A program made the translations under genes and the position numbers. This document shows positions 1-10,954 of a DNA stretch of 64,000 nucleotides, in pieces. The notes under the pieces were generated by a model. That model was not told where the DNA came from. It was given only the letters and a program-made list of their open reading frames with translations, and did no database searches. Every line of letters begins with the position of its first letter. Position 1 is the first letter of the stretch. Origin of the DNA: Streptococcus sp. CF8_St5-11 (GTDB lineage Bacteria; Bacillota; Bacilli; Lactobacillales; Streptococcaceae); assembly GCF_024295625.1 (NCBI RefSeq), contig NZ_JANCOJ010000001.1:124001-188000 (forward strand), in the 5' to 3' direction.

Positions 1-460
1 TGGTCTCTTTGACGTTTTCAGCAAAAAGAATGACGCCTCCAAAATCATATTTATCAATCGCATCTGCTACTTCAGCATTGACCTTGGTGAGATCCTGTGG
101 CGACTCCTGATTAGCCTCCTGCCACTTACGGAAGTCCGGCATGATCATTTGGGTCACTTTTTGTTTGAGTGGCATGTTTTCAATCAGTTTTTCCACTTCA
201 GGAGATGCCGTCTCTGTTGATGTTACCGTTGGAGAAGCAGCAGGGACAGCGGCACGGTCTGTTGAAGTCGGTGTTTCGGCCACTTCCCCCTGATTTTCTG
301 TGGTGTTTTCTGGCGTTGGAGAAGCCACCACCTCTTCTACTGTTGCTGCCGGTTCATTGGCTTGATCCGACACTTGAGCTGTGTCTGCTTTTGCTGTTTG
401 AACGGATAATAGAGCAAAAGCCGTTAATAGGGCCGCAGATGGATAAATGATTTTTTTCAT
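1..460 (-). CDS. Secreted GH3 beta-N-acetylhexosaminidase, N-terminal part (partial)
   Basis: The reading frame opens at the ATG at 460 behind a strong AGGAGG and runs off the left edge, giving 153 visible residues. It starts with a Sec signal peptide (about residues 1-25, ending TAKA), then a Pro/Thr/Glu-rich linker to about residue 95, then the beginning of a glycoside hydrolase family 3 barrel (MPLKQKVTQMIMPDF... and DKYDFGGVILFAENV). This start of the barrel is typical of NagZ-like GH3 N-acetylhexosaminidases of oral streptococci, which release GlcNAc from glycans outside the cell. The active site lies outside the window, so the substrate is inferred. The promoter and a perfect cre site lie just upstream. 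Confidence 0.75.
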   Translation of the reverse strand, partial: MKKIIYPSAALLTAFALLSVQTAKADTAQVSDQANEPAATVEEVVASPTPENTTENQGEVAETPTSTDRAAVPAASPTVTSTETASPEVEKLIENMPLKQKVTQMIMPDFRKWQEANQESPQDLTKVNAEVADAIDKYDFGGVILFAENVKET

Positions 461-487
461 AAAGCGACCTCCTTTCTTTCAATAGAT

Positions 488-524
488 ATTGTACCATTGT
501 TTTATAGTTTTGTAAACGGTTGCA
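488..524 (-). promoter_or_regulatory. Promoter with CcpA cre site overlapping the -35 (GH3 gene)
   Basis: On the minus strand, -35 TTTACA (511-516) and -10 TACAAT (488-493) are 17 bases apart. The + strand sequence TTGTAAACGGTTGCA (510-524) matches the cre consensus WTGNAANCGNWWNCA at every position and covers the -35. Repression of the GH3 gene by CcpA when preferred sugars are present is inferred from this. Confidence 0.7.
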
Positions 525-535
525 ATATCTAAAAC

Positions 536-567
536 AGAAAAAGGATAAGCATTTTTTACTTATCCTT
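536..567 (-). terminator. Rho-independent terminator of the aga-msm-gtfA operon
   Basis: AAGGATAAG (541-549) pairs with CTTATCCTT (559-567). On the minus strand the hairpin is followed by a T-rich tail and lies about 20 bases after the gtfA stop codon. Confidence 0.75.
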
Positions 568-585
568 TAGTTCGTTCATATTTTT

Positions 586-2028
586 TTAAAACACCATTTC
601 TTGACCATTTTCTGTCACTTGGTAAGTGCCCTCAGCAAGATCAATTCGGGCTACTGCTGTGACAGTTTGGTCTTTATTTTGGCGCGTGATGACAATGGTA
701 TGTTCATCTGGTGTTTCCACCTCAATGCTTCCTTCTAAGTCAAAAGCTTGCGAGTTGTTCCGGAAACTAAAGAGCTTGAGAAGGGATTGCACGACTGGTC
801 GCTCTACTTCTTGAGCGATTTCTTCATTGCTGTAGTAATGACGGTTGATATTGCGGCCTTCTTTGGTGTTTTCTAAGAGTTCCAAATCATTCTTCCCAGC
901 TAGGAATCCAACATAATAAACTTGTGGAATACCTGGTGCAAAAGCTTGAATTAAGCGGGCTAGGAAGTACTTACGATCGTCATCTCCAAGCGCAGAATAG
1001 TAGGTCGAATTGATTTGGTAGATGTCCAAGTTGTTGTATTCTGCTGTTGAATATTTGCGTTTAACATTTGCCCCAACCTTATAAAGCTCATTTGAAGCAT
1101 AGTCAATCTCTTCATCAGTCAAGATATCCTTGACATCGACCACCCCAATCCCGTCATGGGTGTCCAGCGTCGTGAACTGCTTCATCGGACTCATCTTCAA
1201 CCACTTGGCAAGGCGCTCCACTTTTGAGCTATAGAGGGTATAGAGGGTTACCATGGGTAGCGCGAAGTCATAGACATAATAGTCGTGATCGGCAATCTTA
1301 AATTGGATAGAATAGTGCTCATGAATCTCTGGCAAAAGCTCAGCACCGTAGCCTGCTGCCATATCGCGCACCTTATCCAACAAATCCCAAATGTCTGGCT
1401 CCACGAAGAAATCATTTGTGTCCAATTTCTTCACTGCATAGGCAAAGGCATCTAGGCGAATGAGGTCACAACCATTACTTGCCAGGTGTTCGATGGTCTT
1501 GCGTATAAAGTCCATGGTCACTTCCTTGGTCACGTCTAGGTCAATCTGCTCTTCCCCAAATGTATTCCAGAGATGCTCAGTCGTCCCATCCGCAAAAGTG
1601 ATAGCTTGTTTAGGAGCTCGGTCTTTGCGCTTATAAATCAAGTCCACATCTGCTTGAGTCGGACGATTCTCCGGCCAGAACTTGTCCCAGTTTAGGAAAA
1701 GATCCTTGTAAGCACTTTGGTCATGCTTCTCTTGATAATCTTTGTAGTATTTAGACTGACGGGAAATGTGATTGATCATAAAGTCAAACATGAGATAGTA
1801 CTTGTCGCCCAAGCGTTTGACATCTTCCCAATCACCAAAAGCTGGATCCACTTGGTCATAGTCTACAGGCGCAAAGCCTCGGTCACCAGTTGATGGGAAA
1901 AATGGTAAGAGGTGTACTCCACCTACTGCATCTCCAAAATATTTCTCCAGATTTTCATAGAGATCCTTAAGGTTATTTCCTAAGCTATCTGAGTAAGTAA
2001 TTAACATGGTTTTGTTTTGAATTGGCAT
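586..2028 (-). CDS. gtfA: Sucrose phosphorylase GtfA
   Basis: 480 residues, the usual length of a GH13 subfamily 18 sucrose phosphorylase, which converts sucrose and phosphate to glucose-1-phosphate and fructose in the cytoplasm. Visible catalytic elements are the nucleophile motif RLDAFAY (about residue 193), the acid/base glutamate in PEIHEH (about residue 234) and the stabilising pair in TLDTHDG (about 288-294). It is the last gene of the aga-msmEFG-gtfA operon, where it splits sucrose freed from raffinose by alpha-galactosidase. In S. mutans the homologous operon continues with dexB and msmK; here a terminator follows directly. Confidence 0.93.
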   Translation of the reverse strand: MPIQNKTMLITYSDSLGNNLKDLYENLEKYFGDAVGGVHLLPFFPSTGDRGFAPVDYDQVDPAFGDWEDVKRLGDKYYLMFDFMINHISRQSKYYKDYQEKHDQSAYKDLFLNWDKFWPENRPTQADVDLIYKRKDRAPKQAITFADGTTEHLWNTFGEEQIDLDVTKEVTMDFIRKTIEHLASNGCDLIRLDAFAYAVKKLDTNDFFVEPDIWDLLDKVRDMAAGYGAELLPEIHEHYSIQFKIADHDYYVYDFALPMVTLYTLYSSKVERLAKWLKMSPMKQFTTLDTHDGIGVVDVKDILTDEEIDYASNELYKVGANVKRKYSTAEYNNLDIYQINSTYYSALGDDDRKYFLARLIQAFAPGIPQVYYVGFLAGKNDLELLENTKEGRNINRHYYSNEEIAQEVERPVVQSLLKLFSFRNNSQAFDLEGSIEVETPDEHTIVITRQNKDQTVTAVARIDLAEGTYQVTENGQEMVF

Positions 2029-2154
2029 AATGGTTCCCTTTCTTTTTTGAAAGCCAAGTCTTTGAGGACCTGGCTTTCATGAGTTTTTCTATTTTAGAAT
2101 TACTTCCTAGGATACGATTGAAATCAGCAAGCTGAATCGTCCCTTTGTATCTTG

Positions 2155-2988
2155 TTATTTCACTGCGCCGTTGCTCATTCCTGCGATGATATGGCGTTGG
2201 AAGAAGAGATAGACAATGGTGATACTGATAATACCGACAACGTAGGAAGCAAAGCTTGGTCCGTAGTCGTTGAAATATTGACCTGCATAGTTGTATTGGA
2301 ACAAAGGCAAGGTCCACATTTTTGAATCGCGGTTCAAGACAAGGAGTGGCAACATGAAGTCATTCCAGAACCAAAGGGCATTGATAATCATCGTTGTCGC
2401 ATGCATCGGTTTCATCATTGGGAAGATGATGCGGAAATAGGTTGTGAATTTATTAGCCCCATCGATCTCTGCTGCTTCATCCAAACTTTCTGGAATCGAG
2501 ATTTTGATATACCCTACATAGAGAAAGAGGGTCTGTGGAATCGCATAGGTCAAGTAGAGCAAGATCAAACCAAAGGTGTTAGCCAAACCGAGTTTACTCA
2601 TCATAACCGTAATCGGAATCATGATGACTTGGAAAGGTACGAAAATCCCAAGGATCAAGAGGGTGTACATGATGGTAAAGGCTTTTCTCTTACTCATATT
2701 ACGTGCAATGGAGTAGGCTGCCATAGGGATAAAGATCATCACAGCAAGTAAAGACAAGACAGTGATGACAACAGAGTTCCAATAATAGCCTCCAATGCCA
2801 TCAGCTAAGAGACGGCTAAAGTTGTCCCATGTGAAGTTCGTTGGAAATCCAAAGAAATTATCTACAATATCTTTGGTGGGTTTGAAGGAACTAAAGAGGG
2901 TGGCAAGGAGCGGTACTAAAATCAGAACCGATCCTAGAATCAATAGAATGTATTTGCCAATCAAGGCTTTTCTTTCATCTTGTTTCAT
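2155..2988 (-). CDS. msmG: Multiple-sugar ABC transporter permease MsmG
   Basis: 277-residue inner permease of the CUT1 family (MalG/MsmG type). There are about six hydrophobic segments and the cytoplasmic EAA loop (ESLDEAAEIDGA) that contacts the ATPase. The start at 2988 (MKQDERKALIG) is preferred over the longer frame because AGGAGAAGCACG lies directly before it. It pairs with MsmF to form the membrane channel for raffinose, melibiose and related oligosaccharides. No ATPase gene is present in the operon. Confidence 0.9.
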   Translation of the reverse strand: MKQDERKALIGKYILLILGSVLILVPLLATLFSSFKPTKDIVDNFFGFPTNFTWDNFSRLLADGIGGYYWNSVVITVLSLLAVMIFIPMAAYSIARNMSKRKAFTIMYTLLILGIFVPFQVIMIPITVMMSKLGLANTFGLILLYLTYAIPQTLFLYVGYIKISIPESLDEAAEIDGANKFTTYFRIIFPMMKPMHATTMIINALWFWNDFMLPLLVLNRDSKMWTLPLFQYNYAGQYFNDYGPSFASYVVGIISITIVYLFFQRHIIAGMSNGAVK

Positions 2989-3001
2989 CGTGCTTCTCCT
3001 C

Positions 3002-3868
3002 TTAAATTTCAAATTTCTTAGATACTCTCAATTGGATGATCGAAATCACTACAATCAAGAAGAACAGGATTACGGCAATGGCATTGGCATAACCGAATTG
3101 GTTGTTTTTAAAGGCGTAGTTATAAACCAAGAGTCCAAGTGAGGTTGTGGCATTGTTTGGACCCCCACCAGTCATGGCAAAGACTTGGTCAAAGGCGGTA
3201 AGCCCACCTTTTAGGGCCAGGATAAAGACCATAGAGACACTTGGTAGCAAGTAAGGCAATTCAATATTCCAGAAGACTTGCTTGCTCGTCGCACCATCGA
3301 TTCTTGCTGCTTCTGTAATCTCGGTTGGAATAGATTGCAGACCAGCTAGGAAGATAATGATGGGCATGGCCACCCCTTGCCAAAGAAGGACAAAGACAGC
3401 CGCAAAGATTGCTCCCCACTTAGTCCCTAAAAGACTGGTTTGGAGAAACTCGATATGAAGGGCATTCCCAATCGCTGGTAGACCATAGTTGAAGACTTGT
3501 TTGAAGATCAACGCCACTGTTAAACCAGACAAAACAGCTGGGAAGAAGAACCAAGCACGGAAGAAGGTTTGGCCTTTGATCTTTGAGTTCAAGACACGCG
3601 CAATAAAGATCCCAAGGGCAATCTCACCAACTACCATGGCAATCGTGATGATCGCAGTAAAGCCAATAGCATTCATGAATTTTGGATCCATAAAGAGGAG
3701 CTTAAAGTTGTTCAAGCCGACAAACTTGTAGTTATAGGTCAAACCTGTCCAGTTGGTAAAACTGTAAAAGGCTCCTTGGAACATTGGCACATAGAAGAAA
3801 ATTGCTTGTAATAAGAGGGGAATGACCACAAAAGCCCATGCCCAATATTTTTGTAATACTTTTTTCAT
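3002..3868 (-). CDS. msmF: Multiple-sugar ABC transporter permease MsmF
   Basis: 288-residue CUT1 permease with about six membrane segments and the EAA loop (TEITEAARIDGATSKQ). The start at 3868 (MKKVLQKYWAW) has AGGAG about 9 bases upstream; the longer frame beginning MWIRSRE lacks a suitable site. It lies 13 bases from both msmE and msmG, as expected for translationally coupled transporter genes. Confidence 0.9.
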   Translation of the reverse strand: MKKVLQKYWAWAFVVIPLLLQAIFFYVPMFQGAFYSFTNWTGLTYNYKFVGLNNFKLLFMDPKFMNAIGFTAIITIAMVVGEIALGIFIARVLNSKIKGQTFFRAWFFFPAVLSGLTVALIFKQVFNYGLPAIGNALHIEFLQTSLLGTKWGAIFAAVFVLLWQGVAMPIIIFLAGLQSIPTEITEAARIDGATSKQVFWNIELPYLLPSVSMVFILALKGGLTAFDQVFAMTGGGPNNATTSLGLLVYNYAFKNNQFGYANAIAVILFFLIVVISIIQLRVSKKFEI

Positions 3869-3881
3869 CGTCTCTCTACTC

Positions 3882-5141
3882 CTAATCCACATCCGCTTTC
3901 ATCGGGTTAAAGAAGGCATTCAAATCATTGACCATTCCTTGTTTATCACCTGTCAAGACATAGTTCATCGTCAAGGTATGGAAGTCTGCTTCACTGGTCC
4001 AGTATTGTTGCAACCATACCAAGTGACGATCCGTAAAGGCATATTTGGTCATCCCAGCAAGCGGTGAATCCTCTCCTGCTTGTTTGACCCCTTCGATCGC
4101 TGTTGGAGATCCGTCCACATCATAGTACTTTTGCATGACTTCTGGACGGGTCATGTATTCCACAAAGGCATTGGCTTCTTTTGGATGTTTGGTAGTAGCT
4201 GAGATAGACCATGCTAAGTCTCCCGCACCAACGGTTAAGCTTTGTCCTTTTTCTTTTCCTGGAATCATGAAGGTCCCAATCTTAAATTTCGGTTTTTGTT
4301 CATTGATAGCGGTAATGGCCCAAGACCCATTTGGTGTCATGAGGACATCTCCACGCGCGAAGGCACCAATAACATCTGTATAGCCAGCGCCTTCCCAGTT
4401 CTTTTGCTTAGAACCTTTAATGCGAAGGATATCCATGACCTTGATGTCATCCTTCATAATCGGATCAGACAATTTAATGGAATTTGGCTGAGAATAACGA
4501 AGGTATTGGTTGGCTTCTTTTCCGCCACCTGCTGCTGTCGCAAAGGCTAATTGATTATACCCATTGAGCGTCCAAGCATCTGCACCTGCAATTCCAAATG
4601 GTGTTTGTCCTTTGGCAACGATGTCTTTGACTAACTGTTCAAATTCATCCCAAGTTTCAGGAACCTTCAAGCCCAATTCTTCGAATTTATCTTTGTTGTA
4701 GTAGATTCCGTAAGCATTGGCTGTGAAAGGAACGTTGTAGACTTTTCCGTTGACAGCATATTTTTCAGCGTAGCCGTTTTTCACACGTTTCAGATAGTCT
4801 TTATTGCTTAAATCTTCGAAGACACCCGCTTTCGCCCATTCTTGCAATTCGATGGACTGTGGGTAAATATTGACTACATCTGGCACATCTCCTGCGAGAA
4901 CACGTGTCTTCAACACCTCACCAGCGTTTGGTACATTGACAACTTTGACCTTGACCTTTGGATTTTCCTTTTCAAAATCACGCGCGATTTCTTCCAAGGT
5001 TTTGGTCATTTCTTTTTTCTGGTTGAAATACTCGATAGTCACTGTGCCATCCGCAGATTTTCCATCGTTGGAGCAAGCGCCAAGCCCAAACAAGGCTAGG
5101 CCTGTAGTCGCAAGAAGTCCGATTTTTTTATACCATTTCAT
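3882..5141 (-). CDS. msmE: Multiple-sugar-binding lipoprotein MsmE
   Basis: 419-residue extracellular solute-binding protein (family 1) with a lipoprotein signal ending in the lipobox LGAC (Cys about residue 23). The mature part begins with a short charged linker and continues as a two-lobed sugar-binding fold (VTIEYFNQKKEMTKTLEEIA... near the N-terminus, NPMKADVD at the C-terminus). An AGGAG lies before the ATG. It captures raffinose-family sugars and passes them to MsmFG. Confidence 0.9.
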   Translation of the reverse strand: MKWYKKIGLLATTGLALFGLGACSNDGKSADGTVTIEYFNQKKEMTKTLEEIARDFEKENPKVKVKVVNVPNAGEVLKTRVLAGDVPDVVNIYPQSIELQEWAKAGVFEDLSNKDYLKRVKNGYAEKYAVNGKVYNVPFTANAYGIYYNKDKFEELGLKVPETWDEFEQLVKDIVAKGQTPFGIAGADAWTLNGYNQLAFATAAGGGKEANQYLRYSQPNSIKLSDPIMKDDIKVMDILRIKGSKQKNWEGAGYTDVIGAFARGDVLMTPNGSWAITAINEQKPKFKIGTFMIPGKEKGQSLTVGAGDLAWSISATTKHPKEANAFVEYMTRPEVMQKYYDVDGSPTAIEGVKQAGEDSPLAGMTKYAFTDRHLVWLQQYWTSEADFHTLTMNYVLTGDKQGMVNDLNAFFNPMKADVD

Positions 5142-5155
5142 TTGGCTGTCTCCTT

Positions 5156-7318
5156 TTATTTTTTGACAAAAACATATTGTTTGCTGAGGAAATCTCCCTG
5201 AGGAAGAACGACGGTTAAGCCGGCGTACATGAGCTCAGCTCCTGAATAGACTTGGTCCGTCCCTTCTAAGCGATAGAGCGCATCTTCTTCCAATCCTTTG
5301 AGTTTCAGGGTCGGCTCGATCTCCTCAACCGTTGATAAGACCCGTACATAAGTTACAACTGTGCGATCTTGATAAGTGAACTGGACGGCTGCTTGATTGC
5401 TACCTTGTCTTGGATGGATCAAGCGGTAGTGTTTTCCGAATTGAACAAGTGGTCGAATCGTTTTGTAATGTGTGACTTGAGCTGCGATCCGATCCAACTC
5501 TTCTTGTGGAAGACTGGTTAGATCCAATTCATAGCCCAGATTTCCCATCATGGCTACATGACCACGCGTTTCAAGTGGTGTCATCCGTCCCATCTGGTGA
5601 TTTGGCACTGCTGATACGTGAGCCCCCATAGAAATGGTAGGATAGAGGTAGCTAGAACCGTACTGGATCGGAAGTCTGGCAATGGCATCCGTATTGTCAC
5701 TCGCCCATACCTGCGGGAAGTAACGCATCATACCGAGGTCATTGCGGCCACCACCTCCGGAGCAGGACTCAAAGAGGATGTTCTCGTACTTCTCTGTCAA
5801 GTAAGAAACCACTTCATAGAGACCTAAGATATACGCATGGGATTGCATCTTGGTTTCAAGGTAGGTTTTCCCATTTCCAAGTTTGGTGATATTGCGGTTC
5901 ATGTCCCATTTGATATAGTCGATCTCATGATTTCCAAGTAAGTCATCCAAGACCTGCTTGATATAAGAAACCACTTCTTTATTTGCGAAATCGAGCACCA
6001 GTTGATTCCGTGAATAGGTGTGTTCGTAGCCTGGGACTTGAATAGCCCAGTCCGGATGAGCCCGATAGAGGTCGCTATCAACAGAAATCATTTCTGGCTC
6101 CACCCAAAGGCCAAATTGAAGTCCCTTGTCATGGATGCCTTGGATCAGTTCTGCTAGGCTTCCTCCTAATTTTTCTTCATTGACAGTCCAGTCACCGAGA
6201 GCCCGATTGTCATCATAGCGATTGCCAAACCAGCCATCATCAAGAACAAAGAGTTCGATTCCCACTTTTTGAGCCTCGTCTGCCAGCTCCAATAATTTTT
6301 CTTTCTTGAAATCAAAGTAGGTCGCTTCCCAGTTGTTGATAAGAATTGGACGTTCTTTATAGGCAAAGGGACTAGGAATGATATGGTCTTGGACAAATGC
6401 TTGGCTCTCTTGACTGAGACCGGTCAATCCCTTATGGGAGTAGCTGATCATGGCCACTGGTGTATCAAAGCTCTGATTTGGCGCTAACTCCCAGGAGAAG
6501 TTTTCTGGATTGATTCCCAATCCAACGCGAACTTCATTGAGTTGATTCTTTTGAACAAATCCTTCAAAATTCCCACTATAGAGCAGTTGGAAGGCAAGGG
6601 CAGAGCCGGCATCTTCGGTCACTTCATGCTCAGCAAGAATGAGGGCTGGGGTCTGCGCGTGTCCAGAAGCACCACGGTTGGAGCTGATGGAGAAGATTCC
6701 TTGTTCCACTTGCTGACGGCGGACTGTTTTTTCTCTCGCATAGGCCCCTTGAAGGGTGATGACATCATAGTCACTGGCCGGGACATCGGCCAACACACTA
6801 AGGGCCTTATGGATCACGACGGTTTCATCACTGCAGTTTTCAATCTTTGAAAAGCTGGTGATGGTTGCCCGATCTTCGTAGGCTGTGTAATAGAGGGTCA
6901 AACGAAGGGCCGCTTGATCATCTTCAAAGACCAAAGCCAAGGTTTCAGCGCTATCTACTGTATGGGGATTGGGAAGACCATTCGCCTCGACACTACCAGA
7001 GTAGATATTGGCTCCGACATAGAGGAAATCCGTCACCTCTGTGGCACCGTGCTGGATTTGAATAGACGGCTTTCGAAAATCTCCAAGCCCGTGCTGTCCT
7101 AGGATCTGACGCTGGGTATCCAAGCTGAAGGTTCGATTGTCAGGTGTTGGATTTCCAGAGAAAGCATGATCCTTCTCATGCACTGTATTGGAAAAATGAT
7201 AAGATGGGATCGGACGTCCCAGATGCTTGAGCATTAGGTAGCCATCTCGATTTTCAAGGATCAGGCTCAGTCCCTTACTTTCTACATAGAACAAATCCTG
7301 TTCGATACGAATTGCCAT
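5156..7318 (-). CDS. aga: Alpha-galactosidase Aga (GH36)
   Basis: 720 residues from the chosen start, as for S. mutans Aga. The protein has a beta-sandwich N-terminal half and a catalytic barrel with the GH36 nucleophile motif YIKWDMNR (about residue 480) and the acid/base region [11 protein letters not shown]. It is cytoplasmic and removes alpha-1,6-galactose from melibiose and raffinose. The start MAIRIEQ at 7318 is used because GGAGGA lies about 5 bases upstream; the longer frame places that Shine-Dalgarno inside the coding region. It is the first gene of the operon, with a cre-like site in the promoter interval shared with msmR. Confidence 0.93.
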   Translation of the reverse strand: MAIRIEQDLFYVESKGLSLILENRDGYLMLKHLGRPIPSYHFSNTVHEKDHAFSGNPTPDNRTFSLDTQRQILGQHGLGDFRKPSIQIQHGATEVTDFLYVGANIYSGSVEANGLPNPHTVDSAETLALVFEDDQAALRLTLYYTAYEDRATITSFSKIENCSDETVVIHKALSVLADVPASDYDVITLQGAYAREKTVRRQQVEQGIFSISSNRGASGHAQTPALILAEHEVTEDAGSALAFQLLYSGNFEGFVQKNQLNEVRVGLGINPENFSWELAPNQSFDTPVAMISYSHKGLTGLSQESQAFVQDHIIPSPFAYKERPILINNWEATYFDFKKEKLLELADEAQKVGIELFVLDDGWFGNRYDDNRALGDWTVNEEKLGGSLAELIQGIHDKGLQFGLWVEPEMISVDSDLYRAHPDWAIQVPGYEHTYSRNQLVLDFANKEVVSYIKQVLDDLLGNHEIDYIKWDMNRNITKLGNGKTYLETKMQSHAYILGLYEVVSYLTEKYENILFESCSGGGGRNDLGMMRYFPQVWASDNTDAIARLPIQYGSSYLYPTISMGAHVSAVPNHQMGRMTPLETRGHVAMMGNLGYELDLTSLPQEELDRIAAQVTHYKTIRPLVQFGKHYRLIHPRQGSNQAAVQFTYQDRTVVTYVRVLSTVEEIEPTLKLKGLEEDALYRLEGTDQVYSGAELMYAGLTVVLPQGDFLSKQYVFVKK

Positions 7319-7412
7319 GTCTTCCTCCATTGGACCCGAAAAAATATCACTATGTATTTTTAAATTCAGTTCCAATAACTTTCTTTTTTCACATGTCTTT
7401 ATTTTACATAAT

Positions 7413-7427
7413 GTAAACGTTTACTAA
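7413..7427. promoter_or_regulatory. cre-like CcpA site between aga and msmR
   Basis: ATGTAAACGTTTACT matches the cre consensus WTGNAANCGNWWNCA at all fixed positions except the final A. It lies in the divergent promoter interval about 95 bases upstream of the aga ATG, where CcpA could repress the operon. Confidence 0.55.
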
Positions 7428-7450
7428 AATAGAATTTTGTTGGACATATA

Positions 7451-7459
7451 TGGTAAAAT
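7451..7459 (+). promoter_or_regulatory. Extended -10 promoter of msmR
   Basis: TGGTAAAAT forms an extended -10 element (TG-N-TAAAAT) 20 bases before the msmR start and before the ribosome site TAGGAGG. No good -35 is visible, which is acceptable for this promoter type. Confidence 0.45.
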
Positions 7460-7479
7460 GTTAGGTAGGAGGTTTCCTT

Positions 7480-8313
7480 ATGTTAGTCTTTTCTGAATAC
7501 CAAACCGATACCATTGACCTAGCCCTTGATTTTTATGGCTACGAAGATTGCCCGAAGAACTATGAATTTGGCCCTAGCGTCCGAGATAATTTTGTCCTGC
7601 ATTTTATTACAGAAGGGAAGGGAGTCTTTCACTTCAATAAGAAAGAAATCCAGCTAGAGGCTGGGGATCTCTTTCTCCTCCCTAAAAATATGGTGACCTA
7701 CTACAAGGCCGATGCCGAAGAACCTTGGTCCTACTACTGGATCGGTATTAGTGGCACCAAGGTGAGTGATTTCATGCGTTTTTCAACCCTGCATGCAAAA
7801 GGTTTTCTGAAGAAAACAGAAGTGGAAACAGAAAAGATCGGCCAGTTTATGGAGCGACTCGTCCACAAGGCAGAGGCTTCGAAAATGACTTCTCACTACC
7901 AACTCCACCTACTCTCACAGATCTATGAACTGCTATTTCTTATCAGTGAAGTAGCTCCCGATATCCATCGAAGCCATCCATCTCCAACCTATCAACTCTA
8001 CCTAACCTGCAAGCATGTGATTGAGACGCATTACAATAAAGAGCACTTGAGTATTCAAGAGATCGCTGATAACCTCAATGTTCATCGCTCCTATCTGACA
8101 ACTGTCTTTAAGGAGTTTCACCAGATCTCTCCCAAGGAATTCTTGCACTCGGTCCGCATGCAGCGTGCCCAACAGTTACTGACCAATACGGACGAAAGCA
8201 TTAAGATTGTAGCTTACTCGGTTGGCTTTTCAGACCCCCTTTATTTTTCAAAGGCTTTTAAGGCATATAGCCAACTGACTCCTAGCCAATATCGCAACAA
8301 ACATAAAATTTAG
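7480..8313 (+). CDS. msmR: AraC-family activator MsmR
   Basis: 277 residues: an N-terminal cupin-like sugar-sensing domain (about 20-110; LHFITEGKGVFHFN and LEAGDLFLLP) and a C-terminal pair of helix-turn-helix motifs (about 175-275; SIQEIADNLNVHRSYLTTVF, then KIVAYSVGFSDPLYFSKAFK). This is the classical AraC/XylS architecture. It is divergent from aga, matching MsmR, the activator of the multiple-sugar operon in S. mutans. AGGAGG lies before the ATG. Confidence 0.88.
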   Translation: MLVFSEYQTDTIDLALDFYGYEDCPKNYEFGPSVRDNFVLHFITEGKGVFHFNKKEIQLEAGDLFLLPKNMVTYYKADAEEPWSYYWIGISGTKVSDFMRFSTLHAKGFLKKTEVETEKIGQFMERLVHKAEASKMTSHYQLHLLSQIYELLFLISEVAPDIHRSHPSPTYQLYLTCKHVIETHYNKEHLSIQEIADNLNVHRSYLTTVFKEFHQISPKEFLHSVRMQRAQQLLTNTDESIKIVAYSVGFSDPLYFSKAFKAYSQLTPSQYRNKHKI

Positions 8314-8345
8314 TAAAATTTTATTTCTTTTTACTAGTTTTTAGA
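8311..8345 (+). terminator. Possible terminator after msmR
   Basis: TAGTAAAA (8311-8318) pairs with TTTTACTA (8329-8336) and is followed by GTTTTT. The stem is AT-rich, so the site could equally be an operator for the LacI-type regulator that follows. Confidence 0.35.
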
Positions 8346-8377
8346 GTATACTGGAAGTAGAAATCAATAAAGGATGA

Positions 8378-9388
<1,011 letters not shown>

Positions 9389-9402
9389 GAGGTCTTAATC
9401 TT

Positions 9403-10338
9403 ATGAAAACACACGAAATCCTCTTTCAAACCCTTTCTCAGGCAGATGATTATGTCAACGGAGAGCAACTAGCAAAAGAATTAGGCGTTTCCCGCACCTC
9501 CATCTGGAAGGCTATTCAGCGCCTGGAAAAAGATGGGGTCGTCATCGAATCCCTAAAAAAGAAGGGCTATAGACTGGTTTCAGGCGATATTCTGCTTCCT
9601 GAGGTCATCGCAAGCAATACCCAGTTGACCGTTACTTTGAATGAAGAATGTCATTCTACCCAATTGGACGCAAAATTAGGCATGGAAGCCCATAAAGAGG
9701 GCAGGGCTCTCTACCTAGCCAATTCGCAATCCGCTGGAAAGGGCCGCTTCGGTCGGGACTACTACTGCCCTGATCAAGGGGGCATCTACATGTCCCTTCA
9801 TCTCAAGCCTCAACTGCCCCCTGCGGAGCTCCCCCCATATACCCTCATGGTCGCTGGAGCCATCTACAAGGCTATTAAAAACCTGACCCTGATCAATATC
9901 GATATCAAGTGGGTCAATGATATTTACTACCGCCATAAAAAAATTGGGGGAATCCTTACCGAAGCTATCACGTCCATCGAGACTGGTCTCGTCACGGATG
10001 TTATTATCGGAGTCGGTCTCAATTTAGCCATCCCTACTTTTCCAGATGAGCTACAAACCAAGGCTGGTTCCTTATTTGAAGGGCCTTGTCCCATCACCCG
10101 CAATGACCTCATCAGTGAGATCTGGAAAGAATTCTTCCAAACGGATATCGATGAACTGGTCTACCTCTATAAAGAGCGCTCCCTGGTCTTAGGCCGAACT
10201 GTCACTTTTGAGCAAAATCAGCAGACCTATCAGGGCATCGCCAAAGACATCTCTGATACCGGCCAACTCTTGGTCCAATTAGACAATCAAGAAGAAATCT
10301 GGCTCAATAGTGGCGAAATCTCCTTGACGAAATGGTGA
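9403..10338 (+). CDS. birA: Bifunctional biotin-[acetyl-CoA carboxylase] ligase / biotin repressor BirA
   Basis: 311 residues. The N-terminal winged helix (GEQLAKELGVSRTSIWKAIQ, about 19-38) is followed by the ligase domain with the biotinyl-adenylate loop GKGRFGRDYY (about 108-117) and the lysine motif KWVNDIYYRHKKIGGILTE (about 169-187), then an SH3-like C-terminal domain. It attaches biotin to the carboxyl-carrier protein of acetyl-CoA carboxylase and, given its winged helix, may also repress biotin uptake genes. It begins 14 bases after the upstream repressor gene with AGGAGG, so the two are probably co-transcribed. Confidence 0.92.
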   Translation: MKTHEILFQTLSQADDYVNGEQLAKELGVSRTSIWKAIQRLEKDGVVIESLKKKGYRLVSGDILLPEVIASNTQLTVTLNEECHSTQLDAKLGMEAHKEGRALYLANSQSAGKGRFGRDYYCPDQGGIYMSLHLKPQLPPAELPPYTLMVAGAIYKAIKNLTLINIDIKWVNDIYYRHKKIGGILTEAITSIETGLVTDVIIGVGLNLAIPTFPDELQTKAGSLFEGPCPITRNDLISEIWKEFFQTDIDELVYLYKERSLVLGRTVTFEQNQQTYQGIAKDISDTGQLLVQLDNQEEIWLNSGEISLTKW

Positions 10339-10354
10339 AATGATGTATAGAAAT

Positions 10355-10378
10355 AGCCACCCGAGGGTGGTTTTTTTG
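10355..10378 (+). terminator. Terminator after birA
   Basis: CCACCC (10357-10362), a two-base loop-closing GA, GGGTGG (10365-10370), then seven T residues. Confidence 0.8.
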
Positions 10379-10447
10379 ATCTATTTTGAAAGCTCCTTCT
10401 ACCCAAAAACTACGGAACTTCATTCTTTTTAAGATATCCATAACTAG

Positions 10448-10954
10448 TTACGGCTTTAGCTCTTGCTCCATTTTTTCAACAAAGCGATTTAATTCTTTCT
10501 GCACTTTTTCTAGGAGCTCTTTTTGCTGAGAATCACTGACCTCAACTCGGTTAGTGGTCCCATCTTTCTCAATATGGAAATAACTAGCATGTAGTAATCC
10601 CCACTCTTTATCTAATGAAAAGGCTACATCTATTTTTTCACCTTCAATGATCGTTGAAGAGGTAATCAAGATTTTATTGTCATCTGAACTAGGAACTCTT
10701 ACCATACATTTCAAATCCCCATCCATTTCCAGTTGGTCTATGCCACCCACACGTCTGATCTCTGCGTCTGAAGGAATCCCATAGCCAGCTTCTCTAATGG
10801 TATTGGCATTACGATGATCAAGTATTCTTGCCAGCAATTCAATTTTATTTTTAGATGAAAAATTTGGAGCTGGTTGTTCATCCGGAACAAAGAGAAGCCA
10901 AGCTACTAACACAGTCATTCATAATAATAGAAAGATCAATCCTTTTTTTAGCAC
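10448..10954 (-). pseudogene. Small membrane-anchored protein, interrupted by an in-frame TGA
   Basis: An open frame begins at the ATG at 10918 (156 residues) but has no ribosome site. Reading upstream in the same frame shows a GTG at 10954 with AGGAGG six bases before it, eleven codons (LKKGLIFLLL after the start), then TGA at 10919-10921, then MTVLVAWLLFVP. Across the stop, the two halves make one normal N-terminal membrane anchor of about 20 hydrophobic residues, so a TGG-to-TGA nonsense change is likely. The exported part (about 140 residues) ends in a charged helical tail. I do not recognise the family. Reinitiation at the ATG directly after the TGA is possible and would give a protein with a shortened anchor. 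Confidence 0.6.

Noticed and set aside
1985..2317. 110-residue minus-strand frame between gtfA and msmG
   Set aside because: It overlaps both real genes in another frame; no family features.
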